Of a DNA stretch of 64,000 bases, positions 11,971-23,808 are shown one piece after another; the stretch's first letter is position 1; each line of letters begins with the position of its first letter. The stretch is from Calocera cornea HHB12733. Taxonomy: Eukaryota > Basidiomycota > Dacrymycetes > Dacrymycetales > Dacrymycetaceae. The notes below the pieces were generated by a model, which had not been told where the DNA came from, did no database searches, and saw only the letters and a program-made list of their open reading frames with translations. The translations under genes were made by a program, and so were the position numbers. The stretch covers positions 1 through 64,000 of the forward strand of contig KV423997.1 in assembly GCA_001632435.1 (NCBI GenBank), given 5' to 3'.

Positions 11971-12451
11971 GATTGCTCGCTTCAGTCGGGGATGGATGGC
12001 GTCGAATCTGCCGATTTGTTTGGTTCTTCATAGATCTCGGCTTCGGAAGTGTTTGTGCTTCGATATCCACCGATCGAGTAGTATCAGTAGCACTTCAGCT
12101 CGCTGTCCAATAGAAACGCATTGGCAAGTACTCATTCGTCTCGACACGTTCGCTACGTGGAGGGAAACGAGGCAGGAGAACGGTGTAAGAGGACGGGTGG
12201 TCAGCAGACATAAAAGAAGTGCAGTGATGGTGAGTGGCAGCCGGCGGTGGCAGTGAAAATATGTAGTGACTTTTCTTCTCCGCGACCGGACAAGTCCGAC
12301 GCATCCTTCGGACATACTGAAGACTCCAGACCGACACCCGTTAGTCACGCTGATTACCCCGATAGCAACGACCACTGACTGTGTTTGGAACAGATGAACG
12401 TCTGGATCCGCTCGACCTATTTGGTCTTCTATGCTGGAGTATTGCCAGAGG
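11971..12451. other. Intergenic, 481 bp
   Basis: Upstream flank of the broken F-box copy and downstream flank of the intact one. No coding or structural feature seen. Confidence 0.4.
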
Positions 12452-13612
12452 TCACCAGAAAGGAGGTACCCAGGTTTCCAGTCGAATCCCTCGTAGCTGG
12501 AAAGGCCTCTCGATTCTGACTCTGCCAGATAAAACGCTACACTGAGAGAGCTCGAGGACATGGAACGGGGTCATTGGCAGCTCCGTTCTTGCATCAATGA
12601 ACCGTTGCAACGCCGTGTGCTGAAAGTACATGTTATGCAAGGAAAGTTTCTGGAGAGAAGGCAGTCTGCCGGGTTCTGTCAAGAGTTCTATCATCTGAGT
12701 ATGGGAGAACGTTCTTCTTTCCCATGGGCTGGCAAATTGGAGAACCTCGAGGTTCAGGAACAGCGACAACAGTCCCGCGAGATAACCCGCTGAGATTTCG
12801 CCTCCGAGTACCAGTGATCGAATGTGGGAGGCAGTGTTCACCGAAACCTTGGGCACCTCGAGGCTTGCATTCTGGCCAGCCCAGGTAAAAGCCACCAGCC
12901 AAAGCTCCGACAGATGAGGAGCGGAGATCGTGTTCAAGAAGTTGTTCACCGAGATGTGTGATTCGGACGTCAACGATACGAGCTCGAGCTTGTCCATCAC
13001 GACAGATTCGGGTGAGGCCTTGACTAGTGGAGGCAGACCACACGTTGCGTTGAGCTTGAGTGACCGTATTGAAGGATGATGTTTTAGAAAGCCGAGCAAC
13101 AATCCTTGCGAAGCATCCGAGACGGAACTGCCGAAACCTTCAATTTGGAGCATTTCCAGTGCTGGAAGTCGAAGACCATGTAGCCTTGCGAGCTCGTGGT
13201 CGAATAGACGAGAGAGGTGCAGTCGCTTGATGCGATTCGATACGTCGTATCTTTGAAGAATGTCACAGAGGAGCTCAGTGCGTTCTTGACCGGCTTCGTA
13301 GATGGATAATAGGCACGATCCTGAGCGCGTCAACAGCAGAGACACAGGATGTCTCCTTGTCCGATGGCGGCTTTCGGATGCGATGATTGTCGTCCACAGT
13401 CTGGGAGACGCCAGAGCTACGCGACGCCAATGCAAACATACAGCATTAATTGAGTAGAGGGTTGTGGTGACATGTTTGCAGAGTTGCTCCGGTTTGGCAG
13501 CGCGTGGCAGGGGAAAGGCGAACAAGGTCTCTTCGGCTTCTTGCAACGTGGTTTCGAAGATTGCAGAAAGCAGCTCGTCGGGCATACGTGTTATGGGGGA
13601 TATCAGGTCCAT
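12452..13612 (-). CDS. F-box/LRR-like protein (intact)
   Basis: Uninterrupted 386-aa frame from ATG at 13612. F-box at residues about 7-75: MPDELLSAIFETTLQEAEE, then TLYSINAVCLHWRRVALASP and RLW. The remainder has LRR-like pieces (LFDHELARLHGLRLPALEML, HHPSIRSLKLNA, LEVLQF, LQKLSLHNM) and ends in ETWVPPFW. Predicted SCF adaptor, target unknown. It is closest in sequence to the degenerate copy at about 14.1-15.2 kb, so the pair probably arose by tandem duplication. Confidence 0.85.
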   Translation of the reverse strand: MDLISPITRMPDELLSAIFETTLQEAEETLFAFPLPRAAKPEQLCKHVTTTLYSINAVCLHWRRVALASPRLWTTIIASESRHRTRRHPVSLLLTRSGSCLLSIYEAGQERTELLCDILQRYDVSNRIKRLHLSRLFDHELARLHGLRLPALEMLQIEGFGSSVSDASQGLLLGFLKHHPSIRSLKLNATCGLPPLVKASPESVVMDKLELVSLTSESHISVNNFLNTISAPHLSELWLVAFTWAGQNASLEVPKVSVNTASHIRSLVLGGEISAGYLAGLLSLFLNLEVLQFASPWERRTFSHTQMIELLTEPGRLPSLQKLSLHNMYFQHTALQRFIDARTELPMTPFHVLELSQCSVLSGRVRIERPFQLRGIRLETWVPPFW

Positions 13613-14102
13613 CTTGGCACATTATATTCCTCAGACTGCGCACGTTCTAGGAGCGACTGAAGACTTACCGCGGCGGATAGTCGTTTGAAAGCAAAGCGCA
13701 AACCAAAGGGGGGTGCCCACGTGGATATGACGAACGCATTACGAATCAGGGAGAAGATCTCCGGCTCGTGCGGCACGTTCTGAAACACACCCAACCCGAT
13801 CAATTCATATGCCTTACGCACGCATCGTGCTGTCCAGCTGTGAAGTCAATCGATGAACAGACATCATGAGGGACGAGAGTTGCTTGTCTTGGAGCTTTGA
13901 AAGCTCGGGTGAATGCCTTCTGCGGTTGGGAGTTTGCGCACCCAAGGAGGTCTTTCACCAACAATGACATGGACCGAGCGTTCGACGCTCTAGAAGGAGC
14001 AGCAATGGATGACCCCTTTGAGTGTGCTCTACTGCCGAGCCTTTACTGACGTAAAGATGCTAGAGTAAGACGAAAGCAGGTGTCCATCTTTTCAGCCTGA
14101 TC
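13613..14102. other. Intergenic between F-box copies
   Basis: Contains a short minus-strand open frame (13603-13821) with a plausible stretch AFVISTWAPPFGLRFAFKRL that I cannot assign; it could be a relic exon. Nothing else supported. Confidence 0.3.
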
Positions 14103-15225
14103 CCATGAACTTTTCGAGATGATGATATCGACCAGCTCTGACTTGGAGCCGATCAAAGCACATAGCGATACCTGTATTGTGCAAGCACGACGTCCGGTAC
14201 AGAGGAGCTTGGAATTGATGAGACGCTACAATGTAACATGGTCGAGGCGCATCCTATGCATCGCGAAGACTCGAAGCGAATGTAGCTTGTCGCTGTACGC
14301 GAGGTGCTTGATAATTGTATTGTCACTGGCCGCTGACCTTTCCCATGAGTCGATGATCTGTACGAGTTCGAGGTTTGGCCCTTGGGAGCAGGGAGAACAC
14401 ATCGCTCATGTAGCTGAACGGAGCTGCTCCCGTCAACACTAGCATTCGAATGTGATGAGCCGTAGTTGGTGGAAAAACAGGATCTATCGGAGGGTTGGCC
14501 CCCTGATTTCTCTAGGGGTCGGTCCAGTGCCGATCTGTTTGCTAGCGGAAGGGTTTGAGGCAAAGCTTCAGCAGTGGTGGCGCCAATATAAGTTCTGAGA
14601 ACCAGGAGTTAACGTCGTCGGTTTCGTTCGTCAAAGACAGTAGTTGGAGCTGCTCAATGTGGACGGGAGAACACCATGGTACGGGCATGGGCCGATGATT
14701 AAGCTTGAGACATCGAACTGAACTGCAATTTCGCAGGAATTCTAGGGTCGATGTCATCAAGGCTATAGTGTCTTCGGTGAATCGTGTATTTGAAGCTCTT
14801 GAAGTCCCAGAAATCGAAGTCAAGCAGGACTGCTCTGTCGTTATCTATGTAAGTCAGGTGGAGTCGAATGATCCCATCTAGCACTCCATTTCTCAAGAGG
14901 ATGTCGAAGAAGGGATTCAGGGGTTGTAGACCGCTTACGATAGCGGGCTCCAGAGCGTACAAACGCCAGAGACATTCCATGCTCTGCTTCAGGATCGCTG
15001 CCCAAGGATGGTCCCAGCGGTGCTATGGATTATAGGTAACAGGCGCAGGGCGACACGTCACCAATGCTTGCACACGGCATCAATTGAATACAGAGTGTTG
15101 CCAGCACGCTTGTAAAACCGTTCTGGCCTCGCCTGGTTGTTGAAAGTGGAACGATTCTTCTGTGGCTTCATTCATCGCCGCCTGAAATACGGAAAGAAGT
15201 TCTTAAGGAACTCAGTCAACATGTG
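14103..15225 (-). pseudogene. Degenerate F-box/LRR pseudogene
   Basis: Pieces of the family appear in order on the minus strand but in different frames. Near 15075 NTLYSIDAVCKHW is followed by a stop and RVAL, matching TLYSINAVCLHWRRVAL of the copy at 12452. Around 14700-14560 NCSSVRCLKLNHRP and LQLLSLTNETDDVNSWFSEL match its LRR part. Near 14350 NLELVQIIDSWE-like sequence follows. Several stops and frameshifts separate the pieces. Limits are approximate. Confidence 0.7.
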
Positions 15226-15604
15226 ATCTCGAAGACATCTAGAGTCAACTTCGTTAGACGTTGGTATGGATGGTATTTGTTGGCTTACAATGGTGGTCGA
15301 TGGTTGTCTAGATTGAAAGGAGCGACCGACAGTGCGATGCTCTGCTACTGTAAGGGGATACCGTAGAGGTTTCCCCTTTGTTTGATCGCGCGGAAATGAG
15401 GCAGCGAAGGCATGAATGATGACGTTACCGTTGGCCACGTTTAGCTGGAAATAACATCTTTTGCTCATGGAGAAACTGCGCTGGTCTATGGCAATGGTCA
15501 CGTCGTCAGTCTCAATGATTCCAGACCGGGGTCACAGGCGCAGAACTGTGTGTTGGTATACACGAGATGCATTGTCCATCCAGAAGAGTCTATCGACCAT
15601 CATT

Positions 15605-16469
15605 CTATATCACCCTCTTAATCTCAAAGAAGGACTAGAAGACTCGCGTGAGCTCTCCTACATGCTGCTTGAAGTGTGCCGCTTACCTTAAGGTAATAAA
15701 TCTGGAACCCGCAGACAAGGAAGAGCATGATTGTTTGCGCGACAGACCACCACTTCACCCGCGTGTTCTAAGATAGAAGTCAGCGAGAGCCTTTCAAGTA
15801 TGGATCTAATAAGGGCGTACCGTAGATTCTGCCGTGTTTCGGTGTACGCGCTCCCGAATCACAATATACTCCTGCTCATCCTTCACCGCCTGCAGACCCA
15901 CGGCCAAATCCCGAATCTCCTTCTCAATCGGCGCGATCGTTCCATCGTCCGGAATATAGACAACACCGTGTACGTTGAAGCTGGTCCGAGTATCAGCACA
16001 GCATACATGCAGTCGGAAAAGCGCATATACGTACCTGATGAGCTTGTCTGATACACTGCTCATCTCGTTCGAAAAGCAGTAGGTGTAGCGCCCGTCCTTC
16101 TGCGCGGTCGTCTTCGCTGTGCCAGTAGACTGCTTGTGATGCTTCGCGATGGGTATATTATCCGGGTCTGCCAACTGGGAATACAATTAGCTGTGCACCT
16201 CCTTGCGAAGCAGGTTGTGCGACGTACCCAGAAGTCAATGTCCAAGGACCCACCCTGGCCGACTTGATATGTGACCGTCATCTGCGTATTCACATGAGAT
16301 TTTGTCCATCATGGCGCGCTTGCAACAAGCGCCGTACCTGATCCTGAACATGCAGGTCCTCGAAGAAACACGCTTTTGTCGACGCGGGTATGTCGATCAT
16401 GTGCGCTTGTGTCAACGGTATGAGACAGAGAAGTAATATCGACAGTGGTAATTGCATGCTGAGATGCAT
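15605..16469 (-). CDS. EMP24: p24-family ER-Golgi cargo receptor (Emp24/TMED2-like)
   Basis: Six exons: 16469-16338, 16281-16228, 16174-16035, 15980-15821, 15767-15687, 15634-15605. Signal peptide MHLSMQLPLSILLLCLIPL; a second in-frame ATG at 16457 would also work. The GOLD domain starts with the family hallmark TKACFFEDLHVQDQMTVTYQ and includes RYTYCFSNEMSS. Then a coiled coil (EKEIRDLAVGLQAVKDEQEY), one membrane helix (VKWWSVAQTIMLFLVCGF), and the short cytosolic tail SFFEIKRVI with the diphenylalanine COPII signal and a basic COPI-type stretch. Emp24-type proteins cycle between ER and Golgi in heteromeric p24 complexes. The tiny last exon (30 nt) is supported by the tail motif. The gene is divergent from RanBP1. 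Confidence 0.9.
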
Positions 16470-17153
16470 TTTGAGACGGCACTAGTACCGCGACTTCGGT
16501 CGCTGCGGGGTACAGAGCGGTGATCAGTTGTATGCGCGCTGCCGGAGAGCCTGGTCTGGCGTCTGCACGAGCAAACGGGGAGACTCAGGGCCACGATTTG
16601 GGCTGCGAGAGCACCGCCACTAAAACCGAAGATGCTTGTGGTCTTCGGGACCGGTGGTGTTGTCAGTCTCGGTCAATAGTAACAAGTATAAGTAGTCTTC
16701 CTTAGTATCCAGACAGAAACCATGTTTATGAGAAATCTATTCTATCGAAAGTGCCCTTAAGGTCCTAAGGGGCCGATGGTGTAGAGCTGGCATGAGTTGT
16801 GGGAGGATGCGGGAGTATTCCGCGTGGATATATGCGTTCTTTCCGTCTATGGTAGCATAGGGATTGCGAACCAATCAATCCATGCTTATTGCACGCGATA
16901 GGAGAGGACCGGAGACCCCGCCGCAGTCCATCCTATAACGACTTGTTGGTCTGGTGCGTGAGTCCGCAACATACACGGACGCGTCACACGCGATGCAGGC
17001 GCAGAAGAAGGAAGGTGCACGGCAGCAATTTTTGGGGAATGCGGCGTCCTCGCGTTCTCGGCGGGCCCTCGCTCAGTCCTCCACTCCTCAACCGTCTACG
17101 ACCACCATCGTATATCTTTACACTTCACTCATTCCTTACGCTTTACGATCATC
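16470..17153. promoter_or_regulatory. Divergent promoter region, EMP24 / RANBP1
   Basis: 684 bp between two divergently transcribed housekeeping genes. A TATA-like TATATCTTTA lies about 45 bp before the RanBP1 ATG. A near-palindrome CCTTAAGGTCCTAAGG lies near 16755. No other gene seen. Confidence 0.45.
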
Positions 17154-18339
17154 ATGGCTGACAATGTGCTGGATGCCGCGACCAAGGTACGTCGAAACTC
17201 CATATCGCCACCGGGAGTCACACGCGGACCGTTGCCGTTCGCGTTGAACGTGTTGAGCTGCCTGCGGATGACCCCGGTTCCTATTATGGATAATGAATCT
17301 GACTCGACCAATCTGTAGGGCGAAGAGGAGAATGACCCCCACTTCGAGCCCGTTATGAGGCTCACCGAGAAGGTGGATGTGAAGACCAACGAGGAGAACG
17401 AGGAGGTCGTAATCAAGATGTATGAACCGACGTGACTGGCCACACGACACTAGTCATACTGACGTTACTGCTCTAGGCGCGCCAAGCTCTTCCGCTTTGA
17501 CGGTACCAGCTCTGAGTGGAAGGAGCGCGGCACTGGCGATGTCAAGCTGCTCAAGGACAAGGACACTGGGAAGATTCGCCTGGTCATGAGGAGAGATAAG
17601 ACGCTCAAGGTTTGCGCGAACCACGCCAGTGCGTACCCAACCTGCTCAGCTTCGTGAATCTGCATTGACACTGGTGCTCTCAGTCACTTCCGAAATCAAG
17701 CTTCAACCGAACGTCGGCTCCGACCGCAGCTGGGTGTACAAGGTCTCCGCCGACGTTTCTGAGGGCGTACCTACCGCTGAAACCCTGGCCATCCGCTTCG
17801 CGAACAAAGAGAGTGAGTAACCCCTCGCCACGTGCCTGCCGCATGTGACTCATTGTCCTCTAGATGCCGACTCGTTCAAGGCGACGTTCGAGGAGGCTCA
17901 GGTTAGCAACGCTGCGATTGCTGCCGCTCCCCCCGCTCCTGAGGCACCTGTTGCGGCTGCTGAGGCTGCTCCGGAGTCGACAGAGCCTGAGCCCGTTGAG
18001 GCTGTCGTTGCAGAGCCCGAGAAGCCCACCGAGGAGGCTGCTGCTACCACCGAGGAGACTCCTGCCGCTGAGGCCGAAGCCGAGGCTGCACCTGCTGAGG
18101 AGACCAAGGCCGAGGATGCCGCTGCCGAGCCAGTCGCTACTGAGGAGGCTGTTGCGGAGCCCAAGGCTGAGGAGCCTGCCGCCGAGGAGGCTACTGCGGA
18201 GGAGACCAAGGCCGAAGAAGCCACTGAGGAACCTAAGACCGAGGAGGCTACTCCTGCTACTGAGGAGGTGAAGGAAGAGGAGAAGGAAACCGCTGCGGAG
18301 GAGGTTACAGAGGCCAAGGAGGAGGGTGCAGCCGAATGA
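17154..18339 (+). CDS. RANBP1: Ran-binding protein 1 (RanBP1/Yrb1) with long Ala/Glu/Pro tail
   Basis: Five exons: 17154-17186, 17319-17419, 17477-17628, 17684-17812, 17864-18339; 296 aa. It starts [11 protein letters not shown]. The RanBD1 domain (about residues 16-140) shows [59 protein letters not shown] and [16 protein letters not shown]. RanBP1 binds Ran-GTP in the cytoplasm and stimulates RanGAP during nuclear transport. About half the protein is a low-complexity tail of repeated Glu/Ala/Thr/Pro units (for example [16 protein letters not shown]), longer than the acidic tail of yeast Yrb1. The antisense open frame across this tail is a shadow. Confidence 0.93.
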
Positions 18340-18639
18340 TCGTCTCAACCTCCCTTGGCCTTTCCGTAGCTACAGGAACCTAAACCCTCGGTACATCTTA
18401 TATCAGCTCTCTTCCGCTCATCCGGCAGATATGCATCCCTCCTTTCACGACGATGTACCTTACTTGTCTTCCTTGCTGAAACCAGAATTCTATGAGATCC
18501 ATGCTGCAGTCGCCAATGCGTGGGTTGAAAACCCCAAACCGTGACGCGTGTTGGTCGGAGCCGAGGGCAAATCCGGGTAGGGCTGTGAGTCTTGCGCGCC
18601 TGAGTTGCACTGGACACCTCTTGCCACTATCCCGTCACC

Positions 18640-20992
18640 ATGCCTAGAGATCGCTCCCGAGAACGAGACAGCTTGCGCGATAAAGGTCACGATCGATACG
18701 ACCGTGACTACCGCCGTGACCATGATCGCGACGATCGGCCATCCAAGAAGAGGAGATCACCCGACTACGGTGATGAGGACAAGAACCGAAAGCGGCGGAG
18801 GTCTAGTCGGGAGCGCGATGAGAGGGATAGGAGAAGGGACGACGACCGGGTGCACAAAAAGAGAAGCGAAGATAAGGATGATGATGGGAGAGAGAAGAAG
18901 TACGTTCTTGACATACAGTCAAGATGAACGCAGCTGACGGCGGTGCAGGCGGAAACGGGACAAATCGCCTTCCGAGCGCAAGTCAAAGTCTTCGAGGCAT
19001 CGTGAAGAGGAGGACGAGTCCGCTCGCAAGCGTGCTGAAGAACTCAGCGCGTACAGCTCGGTCGATAACCCCTTCAACGATGCGAACCTGGGGGAGAAGT
19101 TCAAGTGGGCCAAGAAGGCCGAGAAAGAGAAGAAGATGGGCATTACTGCTGGCGAGGCGGCTCAGCGAGAGGCCTTGAGACGACAGGAAGCGCAGGAGGA
19201 GCTCGAGCGGCTGAACAAGCGAAGAGCAGAGCGTGAGGTGGAGCTGCAGTTGAGGGAGGAGGAGGAGACTCGTATGGCTCGCTTTGCCGAGAGTGCGCAG
19301 ATGGAGGAATGGATTGCTAAAGAGGGCGATTTCCAGCTGGAACAGGAGAGAAAGCGTGCAGGAATCAGGCTGAAAGAGAAGCGAGCCAAGGCGATCGACT
19401 TCTTGACACTGAACCTCCGGTATGCGGGAGGAGATCAAGGCGAAGACGATGAGTTTGACATGGATGAGGCGGGCGTGGAGATCGATTTTGAAGAGCCATA
19501 CAAGATCTTTGAGGTGCGCTCCAGCCGTCACATTGTCTCAGTTCATGCTCACAGCTGCTTTAGAATCTTACCTTCGAGCAAACTGAAGAGCTGCACGATG
19601 ACATCCTCAAGTATCTCAGCCTAGAGAAGAACGATGTCAATATCGATTATTGGACTGTGCGTATGCCAATACCTTCGTACAGGACATTTATGCTGATATT
19701 CCTTGCAGTGCCTGATGGTCGTTTGCAAGGATCAGCTGGGTAGGCTACAGAGTCAACAAGATCCAAGTCGAGCGGCCGCGAAGATCGTCGAATCTGATGT
19801 CACTGCGCTGTTGTCTGGCAAGACATACGAGCAGCTTATTCTACTCCAGCGACAAATACAGAACAAGCTGTCAAGTGGAGAGCCAGTGGATACCGACTAT
19901 TGGGAGGGACTCCTGGAGAGCTTGCTCGTCTGGAAAGCCAAGGCAAAGCTCCGCGAGATTCACGCCGTTGTCGTCAAAAACCGTCTGGAAGAGCTGCGCA
20001 AGACGCAGCGCGACGAAGCTGTCCAGGCTCAGAATGATCTGCTTGCTGATGTCAAGGCGGACAAGGATAGTCAGGCCGCCACGCGTGGTGAAGCTGTAGA
20101 AAGTACGGCCGAAGCCGAAGCCAGGCCAGAAGAAGAGGAGAAACCGGAACCTTACGACAGGTCCATGAGTCCGACTTTACTCGATCCAAATAGACTCAAG
20201 TTTGAAGACCGGCAAATTCCAATCATCGACGAGAAGGAAGATAAACGGCTGCTCGTATGTTTCCTCTGCATACGGAAGAGTGATTTGCTGATCCTTGACG
20301 ACAGTTTGCCAAACGTCACGCCGTCACCGCATCCCAGTTCATCGCCAAAGCACCGCGTCCCGTCGCTGCTTCGGCACCATCGCGAGAACAGGCCAGCACA
20401 GCCGATATTGAATCAGAGGCTCTGTACCGAGAGGCGGCTTCCAAGGAGCTTGATGAGGAAGAAGAGGAGTTCAACTGGGAAGAAATCGTTGCCATGCCCA
20501 CTACCTACTCATGGGAGGACCGGTATCGCCCACGCAAGCCGAGGTACTTCAACCGGGTGCATACTGGATACGAGTGGAACAAGTACAACCAGACTCATTA
20601 CGAGTAAGCCTTCCTCCTGATATCGCCGAGTATCCCTGCTGATCGCTCGATAGCGTGGACAACCCTCCGCCAAAGGTGGTGCAAGGCTACAAGTTCAATA
20701 TCTTCTACCCGGATCTTATCGACAAGTCGAAAGCGCCGACGTACAAGATTATCAAAGATCCGAAGGACGAAGAGACGGTCCTCATCGTCTTCACAGCGGG
20801 TCCGCCCTACGAGGACATAGCCTTCCGCATTGTGAACCGCGAGTGGGAGTATTCTCACAAACGCGGCTTCCGGAGCAGCTTCGACCGTGGTTGCTTATCG
20901 CTGTGGTTCAGCTTCCGCCGTAACGTGAGTGCCGTCGGCGTTCTCATCTTCGGGATGTTTGCTGACGGAGCGAACAGTTCTATCGCAAGTAA
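18640..20992 (+). CDS. CACTIN: Cactin, spliceosome-associated protein
   Basis: Seven exons: 18640-18899, 18949-19513, 19564-19656, 19709-20254, 20305-20603, 20654-20924, 20978-20992. The N-terminus is an Arg/Asp/Lys-rich RS-like region. Next comes the conserved cactin middle region, NPFNDANLGEKFKWAKKAEK followed by a long charged helix. The C-terminal domain contains YSWEDRYRPRKPRYFNRVH, GYEWNKYNQTHYD, GYKFNIFYPDLIDK and the very conserved end FDRGCLSLWFSFRRNFYRK. Cactin acts in pre-mRNA splicing in fungi and animals. The start at 18640 has a CACC context. The last exon codes only FYRK and the stop, and is supported by conservation of this tail. Confidence 0.93.
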
Positions 20993-21180
20993 AATAACAA
21001 GTTACCGGTACGAGAGAAATACAAGAGGAGCACAAATAGGAAAAAATAAGGTTCATATGGAGAACACGGGGACAGGCATTTTGTATACCTATTATTACAC
21101 ATCCAGACCGAACAAAGAGAACTTCCGAGCCCGCTATCCCTGAGTAAATTTTACCTCTTACCATCCTCCTGCCTGAATAC

Positions 21181-23808
21181 CTACTGTAAGCCTTGCAACA
21201 CGTCCATGTTACCACCAAGCACGTCGTACCCGCTTGGGAAGTGCGCATCGAACACGTTCTCGATGAGCGTGTCGTTCCAGAACGAGTCGGACACGTTCGT
21301 CGCGCCTAGGATATCTGAGATGGTGAACTGTGGCTCGCCGAGCACCTGCGCCGCCCACTGGTAGTCTGGCACGGCCTGCGGCAGCTGCTGGTACTCCATC
21401 GGCGGTGGGGGCGGCACAGCGGGCATGGCGATGTTGTCCGGCGTGATGACCTGCCCGGAGGGTGCCGAGCTGTCGTCCGGCGACGGTGAGGCGGAGGAGT
21501 CCGAGTCCGCCGAGCTGGGCTTGCGCGGGATGTGAATGGACGTGCCGTAGAAGGGGAGGTTGAGCGTGTCCCCGTCGATTGCGCCCGGGGGCGGGGGCAG
21601 GTTCCGCGCGGCCATGCAGCGCGTGCGGAGGATATCGAGCCCCTTGACACCCTCGAGCGCGACGACGTTCTCGCTGCCCATGTTGAGCAGGAGGTCGCGC
21701 GCCATCTCAACCCACTTGTCCAGATCGTCCGCTTGTGGATCGGTGGGGTTTTGCAGGATGGCGGCACAGAGCGTCGCTATCCACTGCGTCAGCTCTCACG
21801 TTGTTTACCACGTGCGAAAGTACGCACCAGCAGGCTCGAACGTCCTGAACGCGAGCATGAACCACCTGAGCTGGGCCTTGCTGATCGTGCTCTGGAGCAG
21901 GTGCTGCGCCGAGAGCAGCTTCTTGCAGTTGAGGATGCAGGCCGCGCGGGAGGTCTTGAAGAACTCGGCCGTGCGCACGTTCTGCTCGTCCCCCTCGTCC
22001 ATGTCCTCATCTGGCGGGTTGCGCAGGAGGAAGGGTCGCTGCAAAGGGGGTTAGCCACATCTCTCAGCTGGTCAAGCAGGCCGGTTCTGTGCTCACGTGG
22101 AGGGCGATCCGCGTCGACTGCAAGTTCATCATCATCATCTGGCTCTGGTACGCCAAGTACGGCCGTTCCAGCGCGTCCGCCGCGCTCTGGCTCCTAAAGT
22201 AGCTCGGCAAGTTCCTCTCAAACTCATGCAGCGCGCTATCGAGCTCGAGTACGGTCCTGTACGTCGGCGGGCGCACGCCGAAGCACTCGTCGGCGATGCG
22301 GCCGACGATCTTGGAGTAGTGGATGTTGAGGAGCTGGTACGAGTAGTGCGTGGGCAGGGTCAGGGGCTTGCCGACCAGCGTGTCCGCGTCCGTCAGCTCG
22401 TCGTCGTCCACGTTCAGCGGGAGCCGCACATCGCAGTGCTGTCGCGGGCGTTAGCATGCTATATGCGCGTCTTGTGTAGAGTGGGGCTCACCTGATCGTG
22501 GATCACGTACGGCCGGCCAAGCGTCATGTTCTGACACCGGTCATACGAGTACAGCGCCCACCACATCCTGCGCCTGAGCTCGGCCTCCAGCGGGCGCATC
22601 CCCCACTTGCCCTCCCCGTCCCGATGCATGCCCATGCTCTGCGCGATGCGGATAGCGGCGCCGATGATGGAATAGTTGTCCGTCGCGCTGCCCTCGTTCT
22701 TGCTGTAGATGGCGACGAGGAGCATGGTCTGCAGGCGCTCGAGCGTCGGGTTCTGCTCGTGCTCCGACGTCGCCAGCGTCATCCGCGAGAAGTTGAACAG
22801 CTTGGCCCGCAGCGTCTCCCGGTCCGTGCCCAGGTCCGAAGGCACGTCAGCCATGAAGCGCTCGATCTCCGAGTCGAGCAGGAACTGGAGCGCGCTCGCG
22901 CACATCACCGCAAGCAGGGCGACAAAGTCGAGGTTCTCCGGGTCGTCCTTGCTCCAGAACTGGACGTAGCTCCGGTCGAACGTCGGCCGGTGTACGGTGT
23001 CGTACAGCCAGTTGAGCGTGCTGTTGCCGAAGAAGTGGTTGATGAGGTAGTCCGAGACGTGTCGCGGGGGGAACTGCGGCCGCATGTCCGGCCGGCCCGA
23101 GTGGTCCACGTCGCCCGGCTTGGGCAGGGGCGCATACACAGAGCCGACGTGCGGCTCGTTCGCCTGTTGCGGGAAACCGATCTTGTTGAGAAAGTCGGCG
23201 ACGGTGCCCGGGCCGAGGTAGCTCGTGCTGCCCCCTGCGGCTGCTGCGGCAGCCACGGCGCTCGCCGCGGTCGGTGCGTGGCCGTTCACCGGTGAAGCGG
23301 AAGCGCTCCCTCCGTGAGCACCGGGGTACGCCCCCTCCCTGCCGGGCTTGCTCTTCCTCCTCCCCCTCACCCCCCCGTTCGGCACCAGCGCATCCTGCTT
23401 CATCTCCATCACGCACTGGTCTGCCATCCCGCGCTTGACGCATCGCGAGCAGGGGTTGCCCCGGTCGCACTGCTGCTTGCGCCTGTGGCACTCTGTGCAG
23501 GAGAGCGTGATGCGGTTGCGCTTCTTCTTCATCGGCGGGCCAGCGCTGTCGGAGGGGTCCTCAAAGCTCAACGGAAGGGGGTGCTTCGACCCCCGGCTCG
23601 GCGCATGGCCATTCGTTCCATTCCCATTTGTCGCATGCAGCCCATTCCCGTTCGTCGTCGTCCCATTCGTCGCAGCGCCGTTGACACCCGCCGACAAGGG
23701 CGTCACGGGCGACAAGCCGGAGCTTCCCGTCGCGGCCGAGGTTGTGGACGGCACGCTCGCGGGGTCTGAGCCGGGAATGGCGGAGAGGGGGGAGACGAGC
23801 ACGGTCAT
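21181..23808 (-). CDS. Zn2Cys6 fungal transcription factor
   Basis: Exons: 23808-22492, 22438-22097, 22038-21828, 21794-21181. The ATG at 23808 gives MTVLVSPLSAIPGSDPA and was chosen because earlier in-frame codons lack family features. After a Ser/Asn/Gly-rich stretch, a basic KKKRNR precedes the zinc cluster CTECHRRKQQCDRGNPCSRC and the sixth Cys (about residues 99-126), a Gal4-type DNA-binding domain. The middle region matches the fungal-specific transcription factor domain (NWLYDTVHRPTFDRSYVQFW; RRRMWWALYSYDRCQNMTLG). The C-terminus is Pro-rich and acidic, suggesting an activation domain. The third intron must be about 33 nt, unusually short, because direct readthrough meets a stop. The target pathway is unknown. 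Confidence 0.88.

Noticed and set aside
10997..12070. Long minus-strand frame of 357 codons
   Set aside because: It runs in a different frame over the F-box pseudogene; its protein has no family features while the other frames show clear F-box/LRR homology.
17860..18348. Antisense frames of 139-162 codons across the RanBP1 tail
   Set aside because: Mirror images of the Glu/Ala codon repeats.
22498..23295. Plus-strand frame of 265 codons
   Set aside because: Shadow of the Zn2Cys6 gene, Arg/Val-rich as expected for an antisense frame.
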